A stretch of DNA of 64,000 nucleotides from Flaccisagitta enflata (taxonomy: Eukaryota; Chaetognatha; Sagittoidea; Aphragmophora), in assembly GCA_965153355.1 (NCBI GenBank), contig OZ231128.1, forward strand, positions 28,830,001 through 28,894,000, given 5' to 3'. Below are positions 1 through 12,299 of the stretch, one piece after another. The position numbers were made by a program, and so were the translations under genes. Under the pieces are notes generated by a model. The model was given only the letters and a program-made list of their open reading frames with translations. It had not been told where the DNA came from and made no database searches. Each line of letters starts with the position of its first letter. Position 1 is the first letter of the stretch.

Positions 1-116
1 TTGTGAGTGAGCTCTCGTTTCTCAACCCGGGAAAAATGAAGGGTGGTCTCTTTATTTGATGCTAGCTGGCGGGACGTCGATGTATTATATATATATCTTA
101 TCCAAGGATTTACCCT

Positions 117-210
<94 letters not shown>

Positions 211-211
211 T
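117..211 (+). repeat. (GTC)n microsatellite
   Basis: About 31 uninterrupted GTC units. Confidence 0.95.
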
Positions 212-1600
212 ACACCTATAACAAGCATCTTAGTCCTCTTGGTGACATTAATCAATCTATCAGATCATAGGTGATGATAACAAAAGGGCTCCCACATCGT
301 TATTTGTACCCTAGCAAGGCCGCAAATCCGCACATTGGGGTAATTTCTTGTCCTTTATCAAATTTTATACAATAAACAGATGATCTTGCCTACGAAACTA
401 CCCACCGATGGTCCGACCATCGGAAACACCCTCTTAAAAAAGTAAAAGACGACCAAAATGGCCTTTATTCCGATTGTCGTTTCTGTCACTGAATGTTTTA
501 GTTTTGAAAATGTCAATTTGATCTGTTTGCAACTGCTGGGCCCGGTTATTGCCCCTTCTTAATCTTCTGTACGTGGTTATGTCATTATGATGTCAATATT
601 TTTACCTTTTTTAGTGAAAGATTGCTTTGTTTAAGAAAAAAATTTCTTTCAACATATGAATCATGAGATCTCTCATGAGAATCAAAACATCCTTTTTTTC
701 AACAGGATGGGAGAGGAGGAATAAGGAACTGAAAAACAGTCTTAGAATGTCGACTGGCTGACAGACAGATAGACTACCCGACAGGATGTAAGAGAATAAC
801 GAGATAGAGCCCGACAGACGGTTAGACAGTCGGGCAAACAGTCAGACAAAGAAACAAATGATTATATAGATGGAAAAACATGAAGACAGAAACACGCAAA
901 AAAAAACAAATATTTAGCCATTTAGGGCAGTCAAGAAATCCAACAGACAATCATATCTATTTTATCCACGCCAGAGCCAGACAGACATGACAAAAAGACA
1001 AAGGACGCGCATTAGACGTACACACACCCGATGGCCAGACAAGCAGACAGACAGGCCAAGGTAATCTAAGATCAATGACTCATTTTTTCCCTTTCAACTA
1101 GTTAAATGGGCGGATGGTAAATGCTTCCTCTCATAATTCAAGACTGGCTGATTCAACTTCCAGGCATTGGAGCTCTGAAAACTGAGGCTCTGCGGTTGGG
1201 AAAAGTCAAACAATTTTACGTTTGGATGTATGTGTGGATCTCATTTCCATATTAAAGAAAGTTCTATTTAGTCGAAGCTATTATACGAAAGTTTACATAT
1301 CAAAAGAATATGATGAAGCGGTTTGTGGACATTGGACAAAATCGTAACTAAGGTTTTGAAGCGAGAATCTTGTGTCTGAATGCATTAAAATCATATAAGG
1401 ATGGATTGGTCATCAAGGAATTAGTACACAAATGGACGGACAGACAGATAGACGGACTGAAGGAAAGAGGAATAGACAGAAACATAGACGGACTGACGGA
1501 AAGAGGAATAGACAGAAAGATAGACGGACTGACGGAAAGAGGAACAGACAAACAGAAACATGAACTGATAAAATGAAAGATGGAGCCGAGATAAAATGAA
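212..1600. other. No gene recognised
   Basis: AT-rich DNA with scattered CAGACAGA-like imperfect repeats (750-1060) and a GACGGACTGA/AGAGGAATAGACAG repeat of about 36 bp (1435-1555). No ORF above background and no splice-consistent exon seen. Confidence 0.5.
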
Positions 1601-1609
1601 ACAAGCAAG

Positions 1610-1722
1610 CCAACGAACAAACAAACAAACAAACAAACAAACAAACAAACAAACAAACAAACAAACAAACAAACAAACAAACAAACAAACAAACAAACAA
1701 AGACAAACAAACAAACAAAGAC
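1610..1722 (+). repeat. (AAAC)n microsatellite
   Basis: About 24 AACA/AAAC units, ending with AGACAAAC variants. Confidence 0.95.
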
Positions 1723-2261
1723 AGATAAACAATAAGAAATACAGCTGTACAGACACATACCAGACTTGTCTTACATAAAAAAAAGTAATAATTTTTCCCT
1801 CGGTGATCCAAAGAAAACTTTTACATTTTTACGTACTGACAGACAGAGAGACAGACAAACTGACAGAATGAAAGAACATACCGACATATAAACACACAGA
1901 GACTGGCAGACATGATTGCACAAAGGCAGAAATATTCGAAAACACTGTCAATGCAATATTAATGAAAGATGCAAATAAATTGAATGTGATAAACAAAATC
2001 AAATGAAATGTTTGCGTTCAGTTCTTCGCACTTTCAGTCGTTCACCTTCGGCTGTCTGTACATCTCTCCCTCGTCTCAAATCTCTCAGCCCTCGATGTTG
2101 ATTTGTTTTCCTTATTGTGTTATTTCTTGTGTTTATATCTGGGCCCGGTGGAGAATTTAGGTTATCTAATCGCAGGTAACGATAAATTGGCCTTTCTCGC
2201 AACATCTGAAATCGTTCATTAGGGCAACAAACATTCCACCCTTCTCACTTGGGATCTTCAC

Positions 2262-2380
2262 ACTTCTTCTACGTCGATGTCGTCGTCATTATCGTCGTCG
2301 TCGTCATTGTCGTCACCGTCGTCGTTGTCGTCGTCGTCGTCATTGTCGGCGTCTCCTTTATCGTCGACGTAGACGTCATC
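2262..2380 (+). repeat. Imperfect GTC-rich tract
   Basis: Interrupted GTC/GTCATT units; the minus strand would read poly-Asp. Likely decayed microsatellite. Confidence 0.6.
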
Positions 2381-2555
2381 GTCGTAGACTATCTGTTCTA
2401 ACTTGTCCCAATTAACCCTTTCGGTGGCATTTTGAGACTTTCTTGGATAAACTTTTAAGCTATGGCCCAGCCTAACGTTGTGCTGGATTTTAGTCAAGTT
2501 CTATGCCCGCTTTTGCTTGTGCATGTATACTGAACAGACTTGAGAGGCCTTGCTT

Positions 2556-2760
2556 TTCAGTCGCGTGCTAGGCGACTCTACACCCCGCCATCCGTCCGTC
2601 CGTCTGTCCGTCCGTCTGTCCGTCTGTCCACCACACTTTACTTTTTTTGGGTTTGTTGCGGTCTTTGGCCTGACAACTCCTACCCAAATGATCAAGTGAC
2701 CTAAAATATGGCCCCTGCCCACCCGCACGCGACTGGGGTAGCCGTGTATCCGGCCTTGTT
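2556..2760 (+). mobile_element. TCS element, GTCGCGTGC subtype
   Basis: 5' hairpin AGTCGCGTGCTAGGCGACT, then a TCCG/TCTG tract, then distal complement GCACGCGACT and GCCGTGTATCCGGC hairpin ending CCTTGTT. All three stem parts are present and agree. Confidence 0.75.
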
Positions 2761-3360
2761 CGAAAACGTCAGCGTTTATCGACTTGCGGGCTTTGACAGG
2801 CGGACGCGGACTGGGGCGCGTATAAAAAGATTGTGATATTACTTAATTTCTATTTATAGATGAATGGCCACCCAAAAGTGCTTGATTTTGCTTTTTAAGG
2901 GTCTCCCAGGAGAGACTTGCAAGGAGAATTTAAGCTCCTTACGATTCCCCGTGTCCTGCGGGGGAGATTCCTATTCACTACTTGCTCTTATCGCTTTAAG
3001 CTATTCATTACTGCCTCCTTTTGTGCTCATTTAAGCTCATTTTCTGACGTCACATACAATTGATACTCGATCGATTTCGTCGTCGTTGTTGCTGTTGTAA
3101 TTGTTGTTGTCGTATTCAAAACACAAACAAATAAAAGAGCGGACGAAATAAAATGGGAGAAGAATTTTCTGTGTTTGCGATCTGACTTGGGTTTCGTCAT
3201 ATACGGAAAGAATATTCACTAAAAATTCATTCCGCTGCTTTCTTTCTGTCTGTCCATATTTCTATTTTTCTGTCTTTCTGTGTTACCACTTTCCCACCTT
3301 TTATTCCTGTCTTCTCCCATTCTATAATTCTTTCTGTCTCTCTGTCACTGTCTCTGTCGC

Positions 3361-3594
<234 letters not shown>

Positions 3595-4196
3595 TGACTC
3601 TTTCACCATTCTGTATTAATACTGAGGTTAATGAGGAAACATTGCATCGATGCCGACTGCCGAAGAGAGCTCAAAGAGGGGAAAAATCTCAAGAATTCAG
3701 GCCAATCAGGGATCAAAGCAGGGGAAGTGACACCCTCTCAAAGTCCTCCCTCTCCTCCTCCTTCCCCCTCCTCATTCTCCACCTCCTCTTCATCTCCCTC
3801 TACCACTTCTTCTTCTTCTCTTTTCCCCCACTTCACTGTCTGGAAAGAAAGGAAGTTTCTGCGTAAAAAAACGAAAAAGGGAAAAGGTGGGGTGAAAGGG
3901 GGAGTGGATACGGAAAAGGGGAACGCAAAAATGGAAAACAATAGGAAGTGCCTTTACGAAAAGCCTTTAAAGGTGAAAACTGAGTTAGTTGCAAGCATAA
4001 AGTGACATTTGTTGATAGCCTGGTGGAAGATTGGAGTATGCAGCTCTTGAATTTGAGTTTAAGATTCTAAAATCGTCCCAGAACTTGGTTAACTGCTGTG
4101 TTGCATGATTTTCTTGAGTATCTTGCCTTGTGCTTGTGTTTGTTCGTTTGTTTCTTTGTTTGTGTGCGTGCGTGCGTGTGTGCGTTTTTATGTGTT

Positions 4197-4427
<231 letters not shown>

Positions 4428-4535
4428 GTGTGCGTAAGTCAAACTTATTGCATGCATAAGTGATGATCTGTATGTCTCTGTGTCCGTGTGTTCAAGGACA
4501 TATATATTTTCTAGAAATCGTCGGATTTCATTCCT

Positions 4536-4737
4536 TTTTAGACGCGTGCACGCAACTCTATAATCTGCTAGGTCTGTCCGTTGGTCTTTCAGTTTTTCAA
4601 GGGTTGTCGGTCTTTAAGCCTGTTTTTAAGACGTTTAAACCTAGCTTTTTGGCGTATATAAGCGGTTTTTACATTAATGCTTTATTTACACCCACCCGCA
4701 CGCGACTTGATTAGTATAGCCATGTATACGGCCTTGT
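4536..4737 (+). mobile_element. TCS element, diverged
   Basis: TTTTTAGACGCGTGCACGCAACT at the 5' end; the body is short of TCGG repeats; distal GCACGCGACT and CATGTATACGGCCTTGTT at the 3' end. Several stem mismatches suggest an old copy. Confidence 0.6.
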
Positions 4738-5143
4738 TTTTCTTTTATTTGCTCTTTCGATAAAAGGCACATTTCCCGGGGATTTAGAACAGAGAGTTAA
4801 ATACTCTTTCTCTTAAAAAATGAAAATTTTCGTATATCTAGAAAAGAAGGAAAAAAAGTTGTAACACTAAAAATGTTCCCAACAAAAGCAAACAAGGAAG
4901 AAGCAGCCAAATGCCGTTTTTTTCTTTCTCTATTTCTTTTTCCCTTTTTTTCTGTTCTCTTTTTTTTCATCATACATCTTTTTCGTCCTCTTTTTTTTCT
5001 CTTTTTCTTTTTTGACCAGATTATTCATTTTTGCATTGTCTGATGAAATGTTTTCACTGTAGTGATTTAATGTCTCCAAATAAAGATCTGCTGTTGAATC
5101 ATTGCAAGTGGAACCAGTCGACAGATCGCATTATTCGTCGCGC

Positions 5144-5145
<2 letters not shown>

Positions 5146-5226
<81 letters not shown>

Positions 5227-5290
5227 TGTGTGTGTCTGTGCGTGTGTCTGTGTGTGTGTGTGTGTCTGTGTGTGTGTGTGTCTGTGTGTG
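5146..5290 (+). repeat. (TG)n microsatellite
   Basis: TG run becoming TGTC/TGTG mixed after 5224. Confidence 0.95.
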
Positions 5291-5297
5291 CGCACTG

Positions 5298-5345
5298 ATT
5301 GTACGCCCCTGCCCACCCGTCCGCAACGGTATCAGACAATGATAC
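5298..5345 (+). mobile_element. TCS-like trace after a GT array
   Basis: ACGCCCCTGCCCACCCGTCC then GCAACGGTATC: the conserved pre-stem block and a GTCCGCAACG distal stem, without an end. Confidence 0.35.
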
Positions 5346-5599
5346 TGAAATGCTTCATGTTTCAAAATTGGTTGCTTTGAAAAAAGAAAATAGAAATAAA
5401 GGTCATTCTACTCGTCTACTAAAATACACGTTTAAAAGGCAGACAAACAAAACACAGCCTGAGAATGGTTCAAGATAGATGTTCCTTGACTTGAGTATGG
5501 TCCCCATTCGTTACACATTGTTAAAATCCATGTATTAATTTTTCATGGGGGGGGGGTTGGGGTTCAGGGTGAATTTTCACATTCTTCTCCCTGTTTTTC

Positions 5600-5900
5600 G
5601 GCCCCAGAAACGGTTCCAGGGTCAAATCTCAGCTTAAGACCAAAATTGAAACCTCAAGGACCACACTTCTGCCTTTTAGCTCAAATCATAGATTCCGATT
5701 ATTCTAGCCATGATTTCCAACTACCCATTTCCACTTGAAGCACAAATACAAACATTAAGGCCTAAACTCAAGCCTCGTGGTTTAAAGCCAAGCCTAGGCC
5801 AAAATCCTTGCTTCGAAACCAAATTTTGAGCTCAAAGGTCCAAGCCCCAGGCCCAAAATTCAATCCTTCATTAAAAGCTCAACCTTAAATAGTCCCGTGT
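5600..5900 (-). repeat. Decayed GGGCC-type minisatellite
   Basis: Text such as AGCCTAGGCCAAAATCC, CCAGGCCCAAAATTC and AAGGCCTAAACTCAAGCC resembles the inverse of the 21-bp core units in the GCAGGGC family, with many changes. No end modules seen. Confidence 0.4.
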
Positions 5901-6157
5901 ATCAAACCATAGGTTATCGGTCCATATACCAACAAATCCTTTGGGTACTGTTGACCATCTTTCGCTTTTCACTTTTCTTAACAGTCCGCACTCTGCAAGC
6001 TACCACAGTAAATCAATGGTGTATCTGGGCTTGATAAATGTCCTCTGCTCTACGAAGAGGACGACGCATTCCGCAGGATAAATCCCAAGTAACGCCTTTC
6101 GCGGAAGGTGTGGAGGAGGAAGCAGGTGAATGCCCATATGAACGCGCGTTTTTACGC

Positions 6158-6446
6158 CTTTTAGTCGCGGACACGCGACTCTGCACCTTGCTGTGTTCAT
6201 CCGTTGGTCCGGCGAGCGATTTTTAGTCGCGTGCTAAGCGACTCTACACCCCGCTTTATCGGTCCATCCGTCCGTGATACTTTACTTTTTTTTTGCGATC
6301 TCTGGCCTCACTGCACCTGCCCAAATGATGAAGTGACCTCAATTACGGCCCCTGCCCACCCGCACGCGACTGGGGTAGCCGTGTATCCGGCCTTGTTTGC
6401 ATTACTGCCCCTGCTGCCGACTGCGGTGCTGTGTATTTATTTGTTA
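6158..6446 (+). mobile_element. TCS element split by a second TCS copy
   Basis: Starts AGTCGCGGACACGCGACT, runs to GAGCGATTTTT at 6224, is interrupted by the copy at 6221-6396, then resumes with TGCATTACTGCCCCTGC and ends in a degenerate 3' end (TTATTTGTTA). Uninterrupted copies at 32847 and 33377 have the same text joined (GAGCG.TTTT.GCATTACTG). Confidence 0.75.
6221..6396 (+). mobile_element. TCS element nested in another TCS element
   Basis: AGTCGCGTGCTAAGCGACT hairpin, TCCG tract, distal GCACGCGACT, GCCGTGTATCCGGC hairpin, CCTTG. Its flanks on both sides are T-runs belonging to the host copy, so the mobile unit is about AGTCGC to CCTTG with a few T residues as target or duplication. Confidence 0.8.
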
Positions 6447-6649
6447 GACGGTTACGGATTGACCAACGAGCCCACGGACGGATTTAAAGACCCTCATAGA
6501 GCCGCGAGTCCGTGACTAAAAAAAGGGGAAAGGACGAAATGTACAAAACCGATGAAAATGAAAAGAGATTTGAAAAATCTTATTCTAAAAAATATTTCGT
6601 CATGGGAGTGTAAAATGGTTGGAGAATATGTTTGTCATCTTTGTCGTCA

Positions 6650-7305
<656 letters not shown>

Positions 7306-7405
7306 TTGTAGGGCTGATTCCTTTAAAATCGCATCCGTCATGTTTCCTATCATCAAGCGAACGTATCAAGGAAGACATTGTTGTTTCCCTCTTCTTTGGG
7401 GTTAG

Positions 7406-7530
7406 TTTTTTACGTACGCCAAAGCGCGTCTATTAGAGGCTGTTCCGGTTGGTCAGTCGGTCGGTCGGTTGGATGGTACATTTGGTTGGTGGGTCGGTTG
7501 GTCCACACGCGCTCGTGTTGGCCTACTGTT
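7406..7530 (+). mobile_element. TCS element, GCGCC subtype (degenerate)
   Basis: Starts ACGTACGCCAAAGCGCGT after a T-run, has a GTCGGTCGGTCGG tract and ends near CACGCGCTCGTGTTGGCCTACTG before a T-run. The stem is partly broken. Confidence 0.5.
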
Positions 7531-7562
7531 TTTTTTTTTCATCTTCGCGTCACTAGGTCATT

Positions 7563-7574
7563 CTCTCTCTCTTT

Positions 7575-7642
<68 letters not shown>
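7563..7642 (+). repeat. (CT)n microsatellite
   Basis: About 35 CT units. Confidence 0.9.
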
Positions 7643-7645
<3 letters not shown>

Positions 7646-7930
7646 CCCCCGTCGCCACAGCCCAGACAGACACCAAGGCGCTAAACAAAGAAAGAAAGAA
7701 AAAAAGAAAGAGGAGAAAATTCTGAAGAAATGAAAAAAAAAAAAGAAAAAGGAAAAAGAATAAATAAAAGTTGTCACCGAGGTCGGCTCTCAATTAAAAA
7801 TTTGGAAAATTTGAATACGAGGTGAAATTTCCTGTCGTGTCGATCGGTCGACCGGTCGGTTTCCCATTCTCGAGCGAAATGTGAATCATGTAGACCTTGT
7901 CAACAATTGAAAACCAAAACAGTGGCACAG

Positions 7931-7976
<46 letters not shown>
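7931..7976 (+). repeat. (GA)n microsatellite
   Basis: About 22 GA units. Confidence 0.9.
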
Positions 7977-8086
7977 AATGACATATGGGCAGATGGACAA
8001 AAGACATAGACATATGGACACGTAGACAAACAAACCGACACAATGACAGACTAACCATGGCAAAACTAAAGATTTGAAATATAAAA

Positions 8087-8545
8087 GATCCATGACCGTT
8101 TGAAAGATCTGCGAAAGATCTTTCAAATGCAACGTTGCTGGTAGTTCTAGCTTTATTCGTTTAAAAATGGCACAAGAATGACTGAAAACATTGCCATATT
8201 CAGTTTTGCAATTCAACTGTATTCAAAAGGTTTTGAAAAGAAGTAGTTCACTTTGACAGGCTCTAATTTTTAAACGGTTTGAGTCACAGATCTGGAATTG
8301 GTCTTGAATGAAAGAAAATTCAAAAATCTTTGAAAATACTTTGAAAAAAAAGTTTAAAACGATTTTTTTCTCTGTTTTTTTTCATGAGCTAACAAGAAGG
8401 TACGGCTTTTTCAACGTGGCTTTAACATCTTGACCATCCACTCTTTATCCTTATGTCATTTCTGAACGCATAAAGTTACAACAACCAGCATGGTCCCATT
8501 TTGAAGATCTTATGAAGAGCTTTAAAATGGTCACGGATTTTGCTA
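8087..8545. mobile_element. MITE-like element with ~105-bp inverted arms
   Basis: Left ATGACCGTTTGAAAGATCTG to CTAGCTTTATTCGTTT; right arm, inverted, reads CCGTGACCATTTTAAAGCTC to GTAACTTTATGCGTTC. The arms are about 75% alike. No coding frame. Confidence 0.5.
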
Positions 8546-9099
8546 CGCTTTTCTCATTGGATGAATTTGAAACCTTGAAAAACATTTTGTCTCTTTTTTT
8601 CTTTCTTTTTTTCTTTTGCTATGGTTAATCCGCAGGAAAGAAACAGATGGACTGAAAGATATGTAGACACACCCGAACCCTTCGTGCTGACCCCATTTTC
8701 CCAAGGAATTGTTACAAATAATTCAATGAGCGTCTTTTTGCAGTTAATCGATTTAAATAACATAACTTCTTCCCACTCGTGATTGTTACTCAGTCCATGA
8801 ACTCACTCATCTACTCACTCACTTCCCTCAATCACATCCCAACTTACGCTCATGTCAGTTTTCAACCAAGACAAACTTTTTCAAGTTTCCCTCTTTTTTT
8901 CTTTTTCTTGTTGGCTGACTTCGAATGGAGAAATAGATTATGATTTTAAACATATTTGCATTCGATACAATTAGCATGCACATGTTAAAAAATCGGAGAA
9001 TCTTCTTTTTCAAAGACGAAAAAGAGGCTGCCAAAAAAAGAAGTCATCATTCCCGACCGTCGTCCCTTCTTCTTGACCCTGCTCACCCTACTACCACTT

Positions 9100-9570
9100 T
9101 GCCTCTTCTACCGTTCCCTTGTCATTTGTTATTCCACCTCCCCCTTCTTTCTCGTTCTTTAATGATGCCTTCTTAGTTCCCCTTGCCTCTTCTACCGTTC
9201 CCTTGTTACTCCCCCCTCTCTTGTTCATTAATGCTTGCTTCCTCGATTCCCCTTGCCTCTTCTACCGTTCCCTTGTTACTTCCCCCTCTTTCGTTCTTTA
9301 ATGCTTGCTTCCTTAATTCCCCTTGCCTCATCTACCAATCCCTTATTACTCCCCCCTCTTTTGTTCTTTAATGCTTGCTTCCTTAATTCCCCTTGCCTCT
9401 TCTACCGTTCCCTTGTCATTTGTTACTCCACCTCCCCCTCCTCTCTCGTTCTTTAATGCTTGCTTCCTTAATTCCCCTTGCCTCTTCTACCGTTCCCTTG
9501 TTATTTGTTACTCCAACTCCCCCTCCTCTCTCATTCTTTAATGCTTGCTTTCTTAGTTCCCCTTGTCCTC
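9100..9570 (+). repeat. ~63-72-bp minisatellite, seven units
   Basis: Units read CCCCTTGCCTCTTCTACCG, TTCCCTTGTTACTCCCCCC, TTTAATGCTTGCTTCCTTAA; some units carry an extra ATTTGTTACTCC. Pyrimidine-rich strand on top. Confidence 0.85.
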
Positions 9571-9647
9571 CAAACCGCTCATCTTTTAGGCCACTTCTTA
9601 CTTACTTGCTTGCATCGATATTTCTTAAGGCATCTCTCCTTTTTGGG

Positions 9648-9760
9648 TAGCGGCTCTAAAGGGCCGATGTCCTGTAGGACACAGGGGTAAATTTCCATAT
9701 GTCTGTCCGTACATCTGTACATCCATCCGTCCCCCCCCCCCAAGAAAATTTCTCAAGCCT
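9648..9760 (+). mobile_element. GCAGGGC-family element, left end
   Basis: GTAGCGGCTCTAAAGGGCC, GATGTCCTGTAGGACACAG, GGGTAAATTTCCATATGTC and a GTCCGTACATC tract. It is the inverse of 10436-10500. The insert between the two ends includes the reverse TCS copy at 9841. Confidence 0.65.
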
Positions 9761-9840
9761 CAAATTCTCATTGAATAACATGGGAAATTGATTTAATACA
9801 CACTTCCCATTGAACAACATGGAAAACTGATGAAAAATGA

Positions 9841-10322
9841 AAACAAGGTCAACAAACCTTAGTCGTGTGGTAATAAAGGTAATAAAGGTAATTAAGGTAG
9901 TTAAGGTAATTAAGGTAATAAAGATAATGAAGATAAATGTAAGTACCTATATCTTCCTATAATTGCCCATAGTTACCTATAACCACCTGTAAATACCTAT
10001 AATTACCTACAATTACATTAAATTACCAATAATTATCTATAATCACCTATGATTACCCATTATTTCCTTTATTTCCTATAATTACCTCAATTTATAGTCC
10101 AAGACAACTTTTCTGATTTATATGATACAAATTACTAAAATACCTATATTTACCTATAATTACCTAAAATTACCTATAATTACTTTTATTAACCTTTAAT
10201 AACCTTTAAAATAACTATAAAGCCTATATTTCAGAAATGTGACGAACCGACAGACCGACAGATTGACCAACAGACCAACCGACCGACATAGCGGCTTCTA
10301 GAGTCGCGTTCACGCGACTAAG
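9841..10322 (-). mobile_element. TCS element (reverse) with an internal minisatellite
   Basis: Read on the minus strand: hairpin AGTCGCGTGAACGCGACT, a GGTCGGTTGGTC tract, about 350 bp of a TTACCTATAA-type minisatellite, then CCACACGACT and the hairpin AAGGTTTGTTGACCTT before GTT. It lies inside a GCAGGGC-family element (9648-10600). Confidence 0.65.
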
Positions 10323-10429
10323 AATGTGAAATTCCCATTAAATAACATGGTGAATTAGCAAGAGATTGAAAAATAATGCAAGACCCCCATTGAACATCAT
10401 GGAAAATTGCTCCAAAGGCCTCGAATATG

Positions 10430-10600
10430 CCATCTCAGGACATATGGAAATTCACCCCTGTGTCCTACAGGACATTGGCCCTTTGGGGCTGCTGCCCTGC
10501 TCTCACTTCACTTTTTCAGCTATCACTCCAAGCAGGGCATCGGGTTCCGCTGACCATGTGCGATCCTTGGATGACTTGTTTCAACTTTACTGATGTTCTG
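10430..10600 (-). mobile_element. GCAGGGC-family element, right end
   Basis: ACATATGGAAATTCACCCCT, TGTGTCCTACAGGACATTGG, CCCTTTGGGGCTGCTGCCC, then TGCTCTCACT, AGCAGGGCATCGGGTTCCG and CTGACCATGTGCGATC. The TGCCCTGC and GCAGGGCA parts pair as a hairpin outside the inverted end. Confidence 0.65.
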
Positions 10601-10619
10601 TTGACATTATTCTATGAAC

Positions 10620-11900
10620 TCCAAATATCAACCCCTCCCCCTCTTTTTTTTACTTTTTTTTTCTTGTCGTTCACGTTGTTCCCTTTACCCGCTTATCATT
10701 TGATCAACCAATAAACTGCAATTATGGTCTCATGCAATCTATGACAATTATGTCCGAGCAAAACAAATTCCATTTGTTCGCGGCACTATTCTAATTTTCT
10801 CTCCTCGAATTATTTTTGTTACTCTTTTCAGCTCACTCAAACGCCATTCATTTTATCATTCACACTCGTGTGTTTAACACTTTCCTCCCTTAAATTCTCC
10901 ACCCTCTCAGTGCTCTCATCACATCCGTGGTTTAGTCACCTCCTTCTTTTAATGATTAATCTCTTTTAATTTCTTTTTTTTAAACTGACCATTCCTTGAT
11001 TCACGTTTCAGTCTTTGCTGATTCACCTTTTCGTTGAATTGTTCCCACGCCGATTTCCGTTCATCACCAAAAAAAAAATCAACCCAATTCAAGCCTCATG
11101 AAAAAAGGCCGGGTTGCCTTAGGCTGAGGGAGCTCCTATTTTCAAAGGGGGAGGGGGTAGCTTTTTGGAAAATTGCTTAGCCTTATGATCGCTGGCCAAA
11201 ACTGTCAATCTGACAGACGGATTGTTTGAGTTTCGCTATCTTATTCCACTTCAACCGCCGGTGCTGGTTGTGCACAGGAGCCGTCAATGAATATCAACTC
11301 CAAGTCAAAGATATTCAGAAATCAGTAGATCTGTAGCATGTAGTTATTCAATTCATTCACCGCACTTTAAACAGAACAAAATGAGCTTCAAGCGTACACG
11401 TGACGTCTTAAAAAGTGTCCTTTTAAAAAGCCGTGTTTTTGCCTAAGACTCTTTTCTTTTTTTCTTTTTCTTTTTTTATAAAGGTTGTCAGCCTCAATTT
11501 ATTTCTATTTTCAATCGAGGCGAATTTATAGCGAATGTGACCGAAACTGGTAGGAAAATATTTATATGGCGCTTGCATGCTGTTTTTAGTAAAACACATA
11601 TCGAACAACGATTTTTAAAACATTTTTCCCTTTACTGATTTTTCTCTTTTTTTTTCAATTTAAAAACGGTCCGCCGGTGGTTTGAATCCGGTTTCTAAAC
11701 AACAGCTGCCGATTTGGGACAGTCGCAGAATGGAAATATTCTTTTTCTTAATCAAGAGAGGTCAACTGTAATTTTTTTGTTTTGTTTTTTAATCATTCTT
11801 ATCTTCCCTTCTTTTTTTTTTTTTTGGGGGGGGGGGGGCTTTACAATAATGTTTATAAGATAGATGAAACAGGTTGAACCACTTCTTAAACTGACTGTCT
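10620..11900. other. No gene recognised
   Basis: AT-rich intergenic or intronic DNA left of the EF-hand exon, with T-runs and a G-run at 11825-11838. Expected to contain intron of the EF-hand gene. No EF-hand loop codons were seen on the minus strand. Confidence 0.4.
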
Positions 11901-11982
11901 CTTCCTATTCCTTCCCCTCCCCTTTCACCCCCCCCCCCCTTCTCACCCTCCCCCACCCCCTTCTCCCCCCCTCTCTACTCAC

Positions 11983-12096
11983 CGAATCGAAGACATTTCT
12001 GAGATCTTCGAGTTGTTCGTCGTTAAGAGACGCTGATTTGTGATTGGCTCCCACGGAGCCGTTCATCCCATTCACGTATCCAGACATTTTCGTCAT
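11983..12096 (-). CDS. First coding exon of an EF-hand (calmodulin-like) protein
   Basis: Reads MTKMSGYVNGMNGSVGANHK, then SASLNDEQLEDLRNVFDS, and stops exactly at a consensus donor (TCG followed by GTGAGT) in phase 0 after 38 codons. LNDEQLEDLRNVFDS matches the entering helix of the first EF-hand in calmodulin and troponin C relatives (LTEEQ..EF...F pattern), preceded by a roughly 22-residue extension. A second ATG at codon 4 has the better context (GAAAATG). The calcium loop itself would be in the next exon, at lower coordinates; no convincing continuation was found between 1 and 11980, so the rest is likely in undetected short exons or beyond the left edge. Which EF-hand subfamily it belongs to cannot be decided. 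Confidence 0.6.
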
Positions 12097-12109
12097 TGGA
12101 AAGATGAGA

Positions 12110-12170
12110 GAACGTCACACGGCTTGGAGGAAAAAAAGAAGACTAGACGAGATTCGGGAACGTCACACGG
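12110..12170 (-). promoter_or_regulatory. Two direct repeats of a TGACGT-type site upstream of the EF-hand exon
   Basis: The 13-mer GAACGTCACACGG occurs at 12110-12122 and again at 12158-12170, 48 bp apart. On the coding (minus) strand it reads CCGTGTGACGTTC, containing the half-site TGACG recognised by CREB/ATF factors. Both lie 14-75 bp upstream of the start codon, so they are either in the 5' UTR or near the promoter. Function is inferred from motif and spacing only. Confidence 0.3.
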
Positions 12171-12299
12171 ACGAGGAGGAGACAGGGCTCCAAAACAAGG
12201 AGGGGGCTGGGAGTCCGATTAGAGCGTCACGGATTTGGACGAGGGAGTCGGACGTCTCGATGCCGTCGACGCGCAGGTAGCACGTCGAGGGTGTTTTAA

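Noticed and set aside
2258-2497. Acidic Asp-rich minus-strand ORF that could suggest a calcium-binding continuation of the EF-hand gene
   Set aside because: The Asp run is a decayed GTC microsatellite and there is no EF-hand loop spacing.
3045-3052. Perfect TGACGTCA (CRE) palindrome
   Set aside because: A single 8-mer with no gene nearby; expected by chance at this length of sequence.
11670-11695. GGTTTGAATCC resembling a tRNA B-box
   Set aside because: No acceptor stem, anticodon arm or A-box fits around it.
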